NCBI RefSeq assembly: GCF_000155775.1
Contig: NZ_DS989810.1
Location: forward strand, 764,172-828,171
DNA: 64,000 nt
Direction: 5' to 3'
Source of the DNA: Glaciecola sp. HTCC2999
Lineage (GTDB): Bacteria > Pseudomonadota > Gammaproteobacteria > Enterobacterales > Alteromonadaceae
This document shows, piece by piece, positions 1-7,754 of the stretch (its first letter is position 1; each line of letters starts with the position of its first letter). The position numbers and the translations under genes were made by a program. Under the pieces are notes generated by a model, which saw only the letters and a list, made by a program, of their open reading frames with translations, was not told the origin of the DNA and searched no databases.

Positions 1-2
1 TA

Positions 3-407
<405 letters not shown>

Positions 408-414
408 TACTCAC

Positions 415-442
415 GGGCACTAATGTTGTTTCATTAGTGCCC
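415..442 (+). terminator. Perfect 11-bp hairpin after the efflux pump gene
   Basis: Bases 415-425 and 432-442 are perfect reverse complements around a 6-base loop. There is no clear T-run after it, so it may be a terminator of weak type or an mRNA-stabilising hairpin. Its place just after the stop codon supports a 3'-end role. Confidence 0.6.
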
Positions 443-543
443 AGTTCTATATAAGGAAACGTCTTAGAGAGCTATCATCGTGATAAACTGAAAGATTAGA
501 GTTGGGGCCATTTGTGAGGGATACAAAGAGAGTCCCTTGATGC

Positions 544-558
544 TATCCCTAAGGGATA
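544..558. repeat. Left-end palindrome of the element (E1 copy)
   Basis: A palindrome of the form TATCCCT-A-AGGGATA lies between the left border and the replication-gene stop. Its core TCCCTWAGGGA recurs at 7512-7522 (E3) and 9246-9256 (E2) while nearby bases differ. Several half-sites (GGGATA, TCCC) flank it. It could be a recombinase-binding site or a terminator of the leftward replication gene; the sequence alone does not decide. Confidence 0.5.
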
Positions 559-606
559 CCTTAGAGTCCATTAAAGACCTATTGTTATTACCTCTTCTTA
601 TTCTTA

Positions 607-796
607 TTAAGTCCTAAACAGAGGAACATCTATTCTTATCCTCAAGGATATATTGATAGCTTTTAAAGTAGCTCTGCATTAAGTTTCCCTGCTGACGGTA
701 CTCGTATTCTTTGAGTAAGTCTTTATTAGAAATAAATATCTGAGTCTATAGGCCGGCTAACGATATTTTTATTCTTCGTCTTTAAGGTTCGATGGG
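607..796 (-). pseudogene. 3' remnant of polymerase-like replication gene (E1)
   Basis: This matches the last ~60 codons of the replication gene at 9307-10824, with the stop at the same place (607-609). Net length differs from E2 by two bases, so the frame is broken. It is cut off at the deletion junction near 796. Confidence 0.8.
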
Positions 797-797
797 A

Positions 798-872
798 ACG
801 ACACTTCGCTACGCCAAAGTATCACAAGAGATACTCTGTGAAGCTTGTCAAATTGCAGCGATTCAAATCTGA
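798..872 (+). pseudogene. 3' remnant of tyrosine integrase gene (E1)
   Basis: The last 24 codons and stop of an integrase like the one at 12667-13818 are kept. They still read TTLRYAKVSQ, including the catalytic tyrosine, and end in CQIAAIQI. Everything upstream is lost to the deletion that defines E1. Confidence 0.8.
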
Positions 873-880
873 AAACTAAC

Positions 881-928
881 AGCCCCTCTGCTTACTCATA
901 TCATATGGGTAGGTGGAGGGGCTTTTTA
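881..928 (+). terminator. Integrase terminator (E1 copy)
   Basis: AGCCCCTC at 881-888 pairs with GAGGGGCT at 916-923, followed by a T-run. The same terminator follows the intact integrase at 13827. Confidence 0.75.
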
Positions 929-1080
929 TTATTTTTTTCGCTTTTCCGCTGAGTACTTTTGGATATGCAGCATGGACTGGATGTATTTCCGTTAACTTTC
1001 CGATGGTTACAAGGCGGAAAAAACAACATCAAAGTAATAAGCCATTGATTATACTAGTAATATAGTACCATTCAGTTTAG

Positions 1081-1125
1081 CTCATAATCGGCAGGTCCCC
1101 CGTTCAAGTCGGGGTCGGGCCACCA
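1081..1125 (+). repeat. att site: 3' half of a CAU-anticodon tRNA (copy 1)
   Basis: The 45 bases hold an anticodon loop CTCATAA, the 3' strand of the anticodon stem, a variable loop, a T-arm (stem CCCCG/CGGGG at 1098-1102 and 1110-1114 around TTCAAGT), the acceptor strand TCGGGCC and an encoded CCA. A CAU anticodon with this acceptor suggests tRNA-Ile2 (lysidine type) or elongator tRNA-Met. No 5' half precedes it, so it cannot be a working tRNA. It is the expected right-end attachment scar of a tRNA-targeting integrase. A T-run follows. Confidence 0.75.
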
Positions 1126-1485
1126 TTTTTTCTTTCTTTATTTTATTGAGCATTTTAAGTTCATATACGAACCATTCTAGTGGTGTTAGTTGGCGCACTC
1201 ATTTAAACCTTTGTGCATGCAACATTATAGTCTAGTTATTTTTGCATTTTAGAATGAGAAGGTTATAAATTGTAATCCTCCCAAAAAAGATAGCAGTTTT
1301 GAATAGCAAATTCCCTCAACTATCAGCAAAGATAGTTATCAATGAGAAAATCAAAATATAGTATTGGCTAAAACATGGCTTTTGTGAAGCAAAATTAGCG
1401 CTGCCGCCAGTAAACTTCGAGAACCTATATCAGGAGCAACTGAGAAATTGTCTGAGATATCAGAGACTATTGATTAACATATAAT
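1126..1485. other. Gap with a degenerate coding scrap
   Basis: This AT-rich stretch lies between the E1 att site and the five-gene operon. In the plus frame, 1362-1484 reads without stops and looks protein-like (a LPPVNFENLYQEQL segment ending in a stop at 1482-1484), but it has no start codon and is cut at the left by a stop at 1359. It is probably the tail of a lost gene of unknown identity. I see no RNA gene or clear promoter here. Confidence 0.35.
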
Positions 1486-1659
1486 TCAAGTTGATTTATC
1501 ATTCATATTTAAAATAAACCTATAAAAGCTTTTAATTTTAGACATTTTATTTGTTCGTCTTTTTTCAATTAATTCATCTATTTTCAAAATCGTTTTGCTT
1601 GTTTGAGATAAAAAAGTATCTCTTCTAGCTTGATCTTTTTGATAATCTTTATCGTTCAT
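1486..1659 (-). CDS. 57-residue charged protein, fifth gene of the stator-like operon
   Basis: The ATG at 1657-1659 lies inside the last codons of the upstream gene, overlapping it by 11 bases, which implies translational coupling. The product is 57 residues, begins MNDKDYQKDQARR, is rich in Lys, Arg, Asp and Asn, and has no membrane segment or Cys. The middle (ILKIDELIEKRR) looks helical. I do not recognise a family. The overlap and the shared strand make it a likely working part of the operon, perhaps a small regulator or adaptor; that role is inference. Confidence 0.65.
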   Translation of the reverse strand: MNDKDYQKDQARRDTFLSQTSKTILKIDELIEKRRTNKMSKIKSFYRFILNMNDKST

Positions 1660-2536
1660 ATTGCATTCTGCTCAAAAATTTATAAAAGTGAGTTTCAATA
1701 CCTAACATGAACATTTTAAATGCATTCTTAGATTCAGCGTGGTCATAGACCCTCACAAAATGACGACATTCTTTGACAACAGATTCTTTAAATAATGACT
1801 CGCTCTGCTCCCATAAATCTGTATTACGTTCATATCTGCCAACAACACGAAGAATATTAATGTTGTTTTCAGCTTCAATCCTTCTTGCTTCCGGCCATCC
1901 AGAAAATACCTCTAAGTTAGACTCATTTATGACTATATTGAACACATACTGAATATCACCTGTTATTTCGTCTGCCCAACATGGGGGATGATCTAAACCA
2001 TTACCAAGTTTCTCTAATTTGCGTCTCAGGTTTATATTCTGCCCTTTAAAGTCAGATACTTCTCTCAATACATCATTGATATTATCTACAAAGTCCTCTT
2101 TATCAAAACCTTTCTCACTAACCTGCTTCTTAGCTTCTTCTAATTCCTTTATTGATTTAGCGACTTCTTCAATAGACTCTTTACCTAAATTTTCTGTCAA
2201 CTCAGACACGGTCGTTTCTAATGCGTCAAGCTCTTGATTCTTCTTTTGCAGTTCAGAAACCGCTTCTCTGCCAAGGACTAATTCATTAAATATTTCTTCG
2301 GGGGCGGAATCTTTTACTAATTTAAAGAATTCTGATGAAGAATTTAAAGCTTCACGCAATTGGACAATTGTTTCATTCTGCTCAGTTGATTGAACCTCAG
2401 ATTCCTCCAATTTAGCTGAAACATCCGAGATTTTCCAGGCAGAAAAAATTAGCAATATAAAGAAAAAAACAAACGCCAATTCCGTCAAAGACGTTTCTAT
2501 TATTGAATTCCCGCGCTCTTGCATTAAACCTGACAT
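1649..2536 (-). CDS. MotB/ZorB-like single-pass protein with a non-OmpA C-terminal domain
   Basis: This 295-residue protein has one N-terminal membrane helix (about 20-36) preceded by an acidic residue, Glu19, where MotB/ExbD/ZorB proteins carry the ion-conducting Asp. A coiled coil fills about 38-175. The C-terminal ~110 residues have a PPCW motif and a conserved-looking end (ECRHFVRVYDH) instead of a recognisable OmpA-type peptidoglycan-binding domain. By analogy it would sit in the inner membrane with its C-terminus in the periplasm, partnering the MotA-like protein upstream. Its ATG abuts the stop of that gene (TAAATG), so the pair is coupled. The family assignment rests on topology, the placed acidic residue and the neighbour; it is not certain. 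Confidence 0.6.
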   Translation of the reverse strand: MSGLMQERGNSIIETSLTELAFVFFFILLIFSAWKISDVSAKLEESEVQSTEQNETIVQLREALNSSSEFFKLVKDSAPEEIFNELVLGREAVSELQKKNQELDALETTVSELTENLGKESIEEVAKSIKELEEAKKQVSEKGFDKEDFVDNINDVLREVSDFKGQNINLRRKLEKLGNGLDHPPCWADEITGDIQYVFNIVINESNLEVFSGWPEARRIEAENNINILRVVGRYERNTDLWEQSESLFKESVVKECRHFVRVYDHAESKNAFKMFMLGIETHFYKFLSRMQYER

Positions 2537-3916
2537 TTAAGGAACTTCCCTTATTCTTTCTATTTGTTTTGATAGTTCTTTGTAGACGGTAGCGATATCT
2601 TTAGCTAGTTGTAATGATCCCTGCTCAGTGGCATTTGTAGCAGCGACGACCTTATCATTAGCCTGCTTGTTTAAACTAACACCTAATTCAATTTCTTTAT
2701 TCAAAGACTTAACATTTTCAGCAAGCTCTGAAATATTTGTGTTTGTTCCTTGCAGATTAACGATACTACTTGAGGTTTTTTCAATGTTAGTTTCTAACTC
2801 AGTAAGACCTTTGCTTATTGTTTCTACCCCTCTCAAAACTTGTTCAGAAACACTTTTTACAGGCGTTCCAAACTCATTCAATTGTTGTACGGTATCAGAA
2901 ACTGACTTTGCAAGTGATGTCAGCTGAATTTCTACTTCATTATTTGTTCTAGACTTCAGCGATTCAATTGTGTCTAAACTTTGAAGCATCTTACGAGAGC
3001 TTGATTCTATTTCTAATGATATTTCCTTATTACTGGAAGCAATTGATGAGGATATCTTCTCACTAAGTCCATTAACAAATACGTCAATTTGATTTGCTGT
3101 ATTATCCATTTGAATAGTCAACTTATTCGCATTCTTATCGAATTGAGAAAGGTGAGATGTGTATTTTTGATCAATCTCACTTAATACCGATAAAATTTCA
3201 TTTAACGACTCTTGGATAGGTCGAGATATTATATCTGGGCTGACTGATACAGCGTTAATTTTTTCGGCAAGCTCACCCATAGCTTTTTCAACTTTAGAAT
3301 GACCTTCTATTGAAGTCCTAATCTGGTTTTCTACTATTTTTTCATTCATTTTATCGTACTGTGAAATAGTCTTTTGAAGAGATTCCTGGGTATTCGCATG
3401 TACGTTGTTGATGGAAGAAACTACTTGAGTAGTTAATACTTCTAATTGTCCACTAAAGGTCGTTAATGCTCTTTCAATCTCTACTTCTAACTTTTCTCTG
3501 CGTTGTTGAGAGTTTATTGAAAATGAATTTATAAATAGTCTCGCTGTTAATCCAATAATAGTAGTGATAAGTGCTGCACCAAAACTAGCGACCATTGCAT
3601 TCATATCTACTTTTTCATTAATACCAAGCGAGAATAACGACCCCATTAATGCAGTTAAGGTAAAAATAAAACCTTGATAGTAATAACTGTCACCAATGAT
3701 AGTCATTGGCAGATCACTCTTGGAAAAGTATGTAATAACAATGTAGACAGCCATTACAACGATAGGGATGACTAAAGATATCAATGTGTTTGCAATGGCA
3801 ATTCCAACAAGAATACCTATAACACCGATAGACAATGTAATCAGGAATGTATTTCTTACGGAGATATCTTCAACTACTTTTGTATATCTACCACTGATAA
3901 CCTTACTTTCTTCCAC
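2537..3916 (-). CDS. MotA/ExbB/ZorA-like channel protein with long coiled-coil tail
   Basis: The 459-residue product has four predicted membrane helices in its first ~131 residues. The fourth (ASFGAALITTIIGLTARLFI) matches the AL-TT-GL pattern of the pore helix in MotA, TolQ, ExbB and ZorA. The remaining ~325 residues form one long coiled coil rich in Glu, Ser, Asn and Lys, much like the cytoplasmic tail of ZorA in Zorya anti-phage systems. I choose the GTG at 3914-3916, which has AAGGA about 8 bases upstream; it starts 16 bases after the vWA-like gene. The likely role is the pentameric half of an ion-driven membrane motor. A methyl-accepting or generic coiled-coil protein is less likely because of the pore-helix match. 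Confidence 0.65.
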   Translation of the reverse strand: MEESKVISGRYTKVVEDISVRNTFLITLSIGVIGILVGIAIANTLISLVIPIVVMAVYIVITYFSKSDLPMTIIGDSYYYQGFIFTLTALMGSLFSLGINEKVDMNAMVASFGAALITTIIGLTARLFINSFSINSQQRREKLEVEIERALTTFSGQLEVLTTQVVSSINNVHANTQESLQKTISQYDKMNEKIVENQIRTSIEGHSKVEKAMGELAEKINAVSVSPDIISRPIQESLNEILSVLSEIDQKYTSHLSQFDKNANKLTIQMDNTANQIDVFVNGLSEKISSSIASSNKEISLEIESSSRKMLQSLDTIESLKSRTNNEVEIQLTSLAKSVSDTVQQLNEFGTPVKSVSEQVLRGVETISKGLTELETNIEKTSSSIVNLQGTNTNISELAENVKSLNKEIELGVSLNKQANDKVVAATNATEQGSLQLAKDIATVYKELSKQIERIREVP

Positions 3917-3932
3917 AGCATAATCCTTGATT

Positions 3933-4724
3933 CTAATTAATAGTTTTAACGCGCACTAAACTTCCATTACCATCTGAAAAATACTTTTCCCAAAATTCTA
4001 TATGCTTTCTATTTTGTAACGCTGCATATTGCGGTCTATAAACATATAACACGTTGACTTCGATATCTTCTAAATATGGCCTAACTTCCAGCGAATAAGA
4101 AGAATTAAAGAAATTGGTGGTCGGTGTATAGTGTGAAAAAGAAGACGTATGATGAAGCATATCCGAAACAATAATAAGTCTTTTATCATTTGCATTAGAG
4201 GAGTAAAATGTTTCGACAGAAACAAATTTTATAAACTCCATGATTGGTGACTCATCGGCTTCATGTTCACCCACTAATTCATCAATCTGACCGACAATTT
4301 TATTGAAGAATTGTTGTTCCCAAGCTAGTTTTAAACGACGTAAATTTGATGTATATTCGTTTTTGTCGCTCCCGTCACCGGCGTTACATGCGACTACAAG
4401 CGGTTTTTTATCTGAAATATTCTCATTTATAACATACACAGAAAATCTCTCATCAATTAAAGATTTGCCAATGACTTTCTCAAATTCTTTTTTTACTATT
4501 AAAGCCTGAGATTCGTTAAAATCATCAGTAGCATCAATTATTATTGCAGTTTCTCGTGCAACAAAACCGTCGTCCCTGCATAAATCAACTTTATTTCTTG
4601 AAACAATCTCACTTTGAATTTTGAAATAATAAAATCCACCACAAAGTATTGATAGTACAACTACTCCCAATAAAACAATGCCTTGCAAATCTGCTTTTTT
4701 TTTCCGATTTTTAGTTCTACTCAT
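3933..4724 (-). CDS. Membrane-anchored vWA-like protein
   Basis: The 263-residue protein has a Lys/Arg-rich start, one membrane helix at about 15-32, then a domain with vWA-like order: a first strand ending in a metal-site-like DATDD (TAIIIDATDD), a helix, a strand RFSVYVIN, a SPIMEFIKF helix and a strand LIIVSDMLHHTS. The classic DxSxS metal site is varied to DATDD. It would face the periplasm if the positive N-terminus stays inside. The ATG overlaps the stop of the upstream gene by 4 bases (ATGA). vWA domains bind protein partners through a metal; which partner is unknown. Fold assignment is from pattern only. Confidence 0.55.
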   Translation of the reverse strand: MSRTKNRKKKADLQGIVLLGVVVLSILCGGFYYFKIQSEIVSRNKVDLCRDDGFVARETAIIIDATDDFNESQALIVKKEFEKVIGKSLIDERFSVYVINENISDKKPLVVACNAGDGSDKNEYTSNLRRLKLAWEQQFFNKIVGQIDELVGEHEADESPIMEFIKFVSVETFYSSNANDKRLIIVSDMLHHTSSFSHYTPTTNFFNSSYSLEVRPYLEDIEVNVLYVYRPQYAALQNRKHIEFWEKYFSDGNGSLVRVKTIN

Positions 4725-6106
4725 TTTTCACAAATCTCGGTAATTAAATCTATATATTTTTTCCTAGAAACAGAGAGACCATCTAAAATTTGAGGCTTAT
4801 AAGTTGTAAAGTCATCAAGTGAAGATTGGATCTCTTTAGTTTTATCCTCTTTAATAAAATGAAAAGGGGTAAATGGAATTTTGCTATCTATAACATCATC
4901 AAAGAAAATAGGATCTGGCTCACTTCTTTCAGCATGATTCGTTTCCCTATATAACTTTAGTATGTATTCTAAGGCACCTTCTAAATGAGTTACATAATTA
5001 TCAAAAATACTCTTTTGCTGCTCAAAAGAGCTGATCGAACTTGATAAATTGCGTTTTAAATTTTTTATTTGCGCATACTTATCATCTAACCACTCTTCAT
5101 ACTCTTCAAACTTGATGTTTACGGTCTCTGCTAATTCTTTACGCTCTTCTTGCAATATTTCACGACAAACATTTCTTTGCCTAGACATCTTTCCATATCC
5201 GGGGTAAGAATCATCAAACCTATACCCCTCATATGCAGCTATAGCAAAACATACTAAACCAACAGCAAAAAGACCCAATGAACTTACATCCCAAATAGAC
5301 GAAACACCCGAATTCAAAAATATCCAAAACTGCTCTTCCGCCTCATCAGGTAAAACTTCTAAGGCTTTTCTCCAAACTGCAACAATATAATTAAAAAAGA
5401 AGGCAAAAATAATGATAATTAAATAACCGATTCTTGAGTAAATACGAATTAATTTTTTAATTGAATTTGCTTGTATAAATAACCATGAGCCAACTATAAA
5501 CCCTAAACTTACGTTGACAATCGAAATTGTTGAAGCAATAAAAACCCCTCCCATCAATCCTGCATCACTGCCCATAGCAAAAAAATTGCCATTGATTAGA
5601 ACTTCGACTAACAACACTATTGCTACGATTCCTATAGCTTTGATCTTACTTAACGGATAATTGGGTTCTCTATTAATTTTATTAGTCCGTTTAAACTGCT
5701 GGAGATCTTCCTCTGCGAGTTCCAACTGTTTCTTCGCATCAATTAGTTCACTTTTCTTTTCAGCAAATATTGAGGCCAACTCTTCTTCATATTTCTTGTC
5801 CAATCGCTTTGATTCGTTGATTTCATTTTCAATACTGAAATCATTTATCGAATTTCCAATATCATTTAATGCTTGTTGAACACTATGCGAAGCTTGCATG
5901 ACTTTAGTCTGCATTTTTTTACGGTAATCTACTTCATTAAAATCAGGACTTTTTGCTGTTTCTTTTGGAAGGTTCTTTTTTGCTTGCTCCCTCGCTGCAA
6001 CAACAACGTTAAATTCATTACTAATCTCTTCGTTGTCAACTATGGGAAATTCAATCGGCTTATAAACAGATATCATTTTTTTATTTTTTATTAAACTGCT
6101 AAGCAT
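4721..6106 (-). CDS. Multi-pass membrane protein with flanking coiled coils, first gene of the operon
   Basis: This 461-residue protein has a helical, coiled-coil N-terminal part (about 55-145), four membrane segments (about 155-173, 183-208, 225-248, 270-292), a distinctive motif DDSYPGYG just after the last segment, and a second coiled coil at about 310-385. I do not recognise the family. It leads the operon, with AAGGA 8 bases before the ATG at 6104-6106, and overlaps the vWA-like gene by 4 bases. The layout suggests a membrane scaffold or sensor for the stator-like pair; this is inference from context. Confidence 0.6.
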   Translation of the reverse strand: MLSSLIKNKKMISVYKPIEFPIVDNEEISNEFNVVVAAREQAKKNLPKETAKSPDFNEVDYRKKMQTKVMQASHSVQQALNDIGNSINDFSIENEINESKRLDKKYEEELASIFAEKKSELIDAKKQLELAEEDLQQFKRTNKINREPNYPLSKIKAIGIVAIVLLVEVLINGNFFAMGSDAGLMGGVFIASTISIVNVSLGFIVGSWLFIQANSIKKLIRIYSRIGYLIIIIFAFFFNYIVAVWRKALEVLPDEAEEQFWIFLNSGVSSIWDVSSLGLFAVGLVCFAIAAYEGYRFDDSYPGYGKMSRQRNVCREILQEERKELAETVNIKFEEYEEWLDDKYAQIKNLKRNLSSSISSFEQQKSIFDNYVTHLEGALEYILKLYRETNHAERSEPDPIFFDDVIDSKIPFTPFHFIKEDKTKEIQSSLDDFTTYKPQILDGLSVSRKKYIDLITEICEK

Positions 6107-6548
6107 GAAACGCTTCCTTAATAATGTAATTACTGTTTAACTTTATGGCTTGCCTGTAGTAGATGTTTTTGAAACAGGAGTTCCTATCGATATTCAAGGC
6201 TATAATAACTATATCATCTGACTTTTCCTTAGTCGATAAAAACCCAAGCCAATTAAGCTAAACTATTGTTCTCAAAGCATTATGAATTCAAAAATCTATT
6301 CAACTAGCTTAGCTCTAAAACAATGAGTCGCCAATATTTTTCATATAAAAAATTATTAGTAATATCTTATAAATTACAAACCTAGCATGAGAAAATAAAA
6401 ATTCATCTAAAAATTTTTTCTTGAATGAATACAAAAATAAAACATTGAAGTTAAATCTATGACTTAGCTAAATGATATATAATTTTGTTAAGGAAATTTA
6501 CTTATCAAGTAAATGAACTATACTTCAAAATATAAAGAAGGTCCGTAA
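6107..6548. other. Divergent intergenic region, very AT-rich
   Basis: This 442-base gap must hold the promoters for the leftward five-gene operon and the rightward nuclease. A plus-frame stretch at 6141-6221 reads as a protein tail (VVDVFETGVPIDIQGYNNY, stop at 6219-6221) but has no start and lies in the leader of the operon on the other strand; it is likely a gene scrap. The rest is AT-rich with A-tracts and no clear operator. Confidence 0.4.
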
Positions 6549-7388
6549 ATGAATAAATTAACTTTTATATCGATATTATTTTTAATTTGTTTCGAAAGCT
6601 CAGCTGATGTATTTCTAGGAAAACTATCAAGTAACCCGATCTTGGAACGTACTGCTTACGTAACAGAGTATGACTATCAAAAAAGGATTCCTCGTTGGGT
6701 TTTCTATACAGTAGCACCTGATTATTTGAAAACTCCACCTAGAAAGGGAAAGTTTAAAAAATTTAGAGCAGACCCAGATATTGAAAATCCGGTAGTATAC
6801 AAGGACTATACACATTCAGGTTATTCACGAGGTCACTTAACACCATTTTTTACTTCTGGAGGTGATCGTGATGGTGATGAAATTTACGCGGGTGGAAGCC
6901 TATCAGATCCAGAAGATGAAAAAACAGTCTTTGAAATAAACTATATGTCAAACATTACTCCACAAGACCAAAAATGTTTCAATGGAGCTGGTGGGGTTTG
7001 GTATAATCTAGAAACACATGTTCGAAGGGAACTTGTTCAAAAACAAAGGAAAACTGTTCACATATTTGCAGGACCTGTTTTTTATGATGGGAATCATGTT
7101 GAATATATAGGACCCAGCTCTGATATAGCAGTTCCTCACGCTTATTTTAAGATTCTAGTATTTACAAACCTCGATGGTTCATTAAAAGAAGTATACTCAT
7201 TTCTATTTCCACATAATAAGAAATCTGTGGTTGATAACTCATGCATTTTAGAAAGAAAATCGTTTAATGACCCAAATTTTGCTGTATCAATTGATAAGTT
7301 AGAAACTTTGACTGGGCTTGACTTTTTTTCTCTGTTAATTGACCAAAAAGAAGAAAAACTGGAGAAAGCGGTTAATCTTTATAAATAA
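6549..7388 (+). CDS. Exported DNA/RNA non-specific endonuclease (NUC1/EndoG type)
   Basis: The 279-residue product starts with a signal peptide (hydrophobic 4-15, cleavage near FESSA). It carries the NUC1 signature as SRGHLTP with the general-base His96, then SNITPQ (Asn135), Asn145 and Glu155 in the W-Y-N-L-E context that supplies the metal-site residues in Serratia-type nucleases. The usual Asp before RGH is Ser here. Enzymes of this family cut DNA and RNA with Mg. The signal peptide places it in the periplasm or outside. It is divergent from the stator-like operon, with AAGAAGG before the ATG. Its role there is unknown; it could be an effector or a scavenging nuclease. Confidence 0.85.
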   Translation: MNKLTFISILFLICFESSADVFLGKLSSNPILERTAYVTEYDYQKRIPRWVFYTVAPDYLKTPPRKGKFKKFRADPDIENPVVYKDYTHSGYSRGHLTPFFTSGGDRDGDEIYAGGSLSDPEDEKTVFEINYMSNITPQDQKCFNGAGGVWYNLETHVRRELVQKQRKTVHIFAGPVFYDGNHVEYIGPSSDIAVPHAYFKILVFTNLDGSLKEVYSFLFPHNKKSVVDNSCILERKSFNDPNFAVSIDKLETLTGLDFFSLLIDQKEEKLEKAVNLYK

Positions 7389-7483
7389 AAATCTTCTTCT
7401 CAGATAAATAATTACTGAAAATATACCGAATTGGCGATTAACTTAACCGTTTAAACAAATAGCTTTTGTAATCTATAAAATAA

Positions 7484-7660
7484 AGGATACCCAGAGAGTC
7501 CCATTATGCTTTCCCTAAGGGATATCTTAGGGACCATTAAATGCCTACTATTATTACTTCGTCTTAATCTTATTAAATACGGATGAGAAGAACATCTATC
7601 ATTATCATTATCATTAAAGATATCTTTACACCCCTTAATGTAGTTTAGAAGATAAGATTG
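7484..7660. mobile_element. E3: left-end scrap of the same integrative element
   Basis: This stretch matches the left end of E1 and E2 (GGATAC, GAGAGTCCC, the palindrome at 7512-7522, the stop region of the replication gene) and on the minus strand still encodes a tail like that of the E2 replication protein (IFNDNDNDRC against TFNDTNRC). It lacks the GTTGGGGCCA border seen at 501 and 9201. No right end is present nearby. The surrounding gap 7389-7754 holds nothing else I can identify apart from an AT-rich promoter-like stretch before 7755. Confidence 0.7.
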
Positions 7661-7754
7661 AATAACCAATATTAACTAAGAATTTTTCTTATATAATATA
7701 TCTAAGATTATATGTATATTATACTTAATATTAAATTAACTGTGGAAATTAATA

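Larger units (their letters stand above)
501..1140. mobile_element. E1: internally deleted remnant of the E2 integrative element
   Basis: Bases 501-796 match the left end of E2 (from 9201) and 797-1140 match its right end (from about 13741), including the int terminator and the tRNA 3' half. The two halves join at about 796/797, so about 4.2 kb of E2-type sequence is missing: most of the replication gene, the small genes, the serine recombinase and most of the integrase. Both halves carry scattered base changes against E2, so E1 is a diverged relative and not a recent copy. Its left end sits only ~95 bases from the efflux pump gene. Confidence 0.85.

Noticed and set aside
1066-1125. A whole tRNA with an internal deletion (a TTAGCTCA just before the CATAATCGG part looks like a D-arm start)
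   Set aside because: The bases before it do not pair with the acceptor strand TCGGGCC, and the same flank is present in both element copies, so this is element sequence and not a tRNA 5' half.
2537-3916. Methyl-accepting chemotaxis protein, because of N-terminal helices and a long coiled coil
   Set aside because: There is no signalling hairpin tip motif, and the fourth helix fits the MotA/ExbB pore helix; the partner gene has a MotB-like layout.
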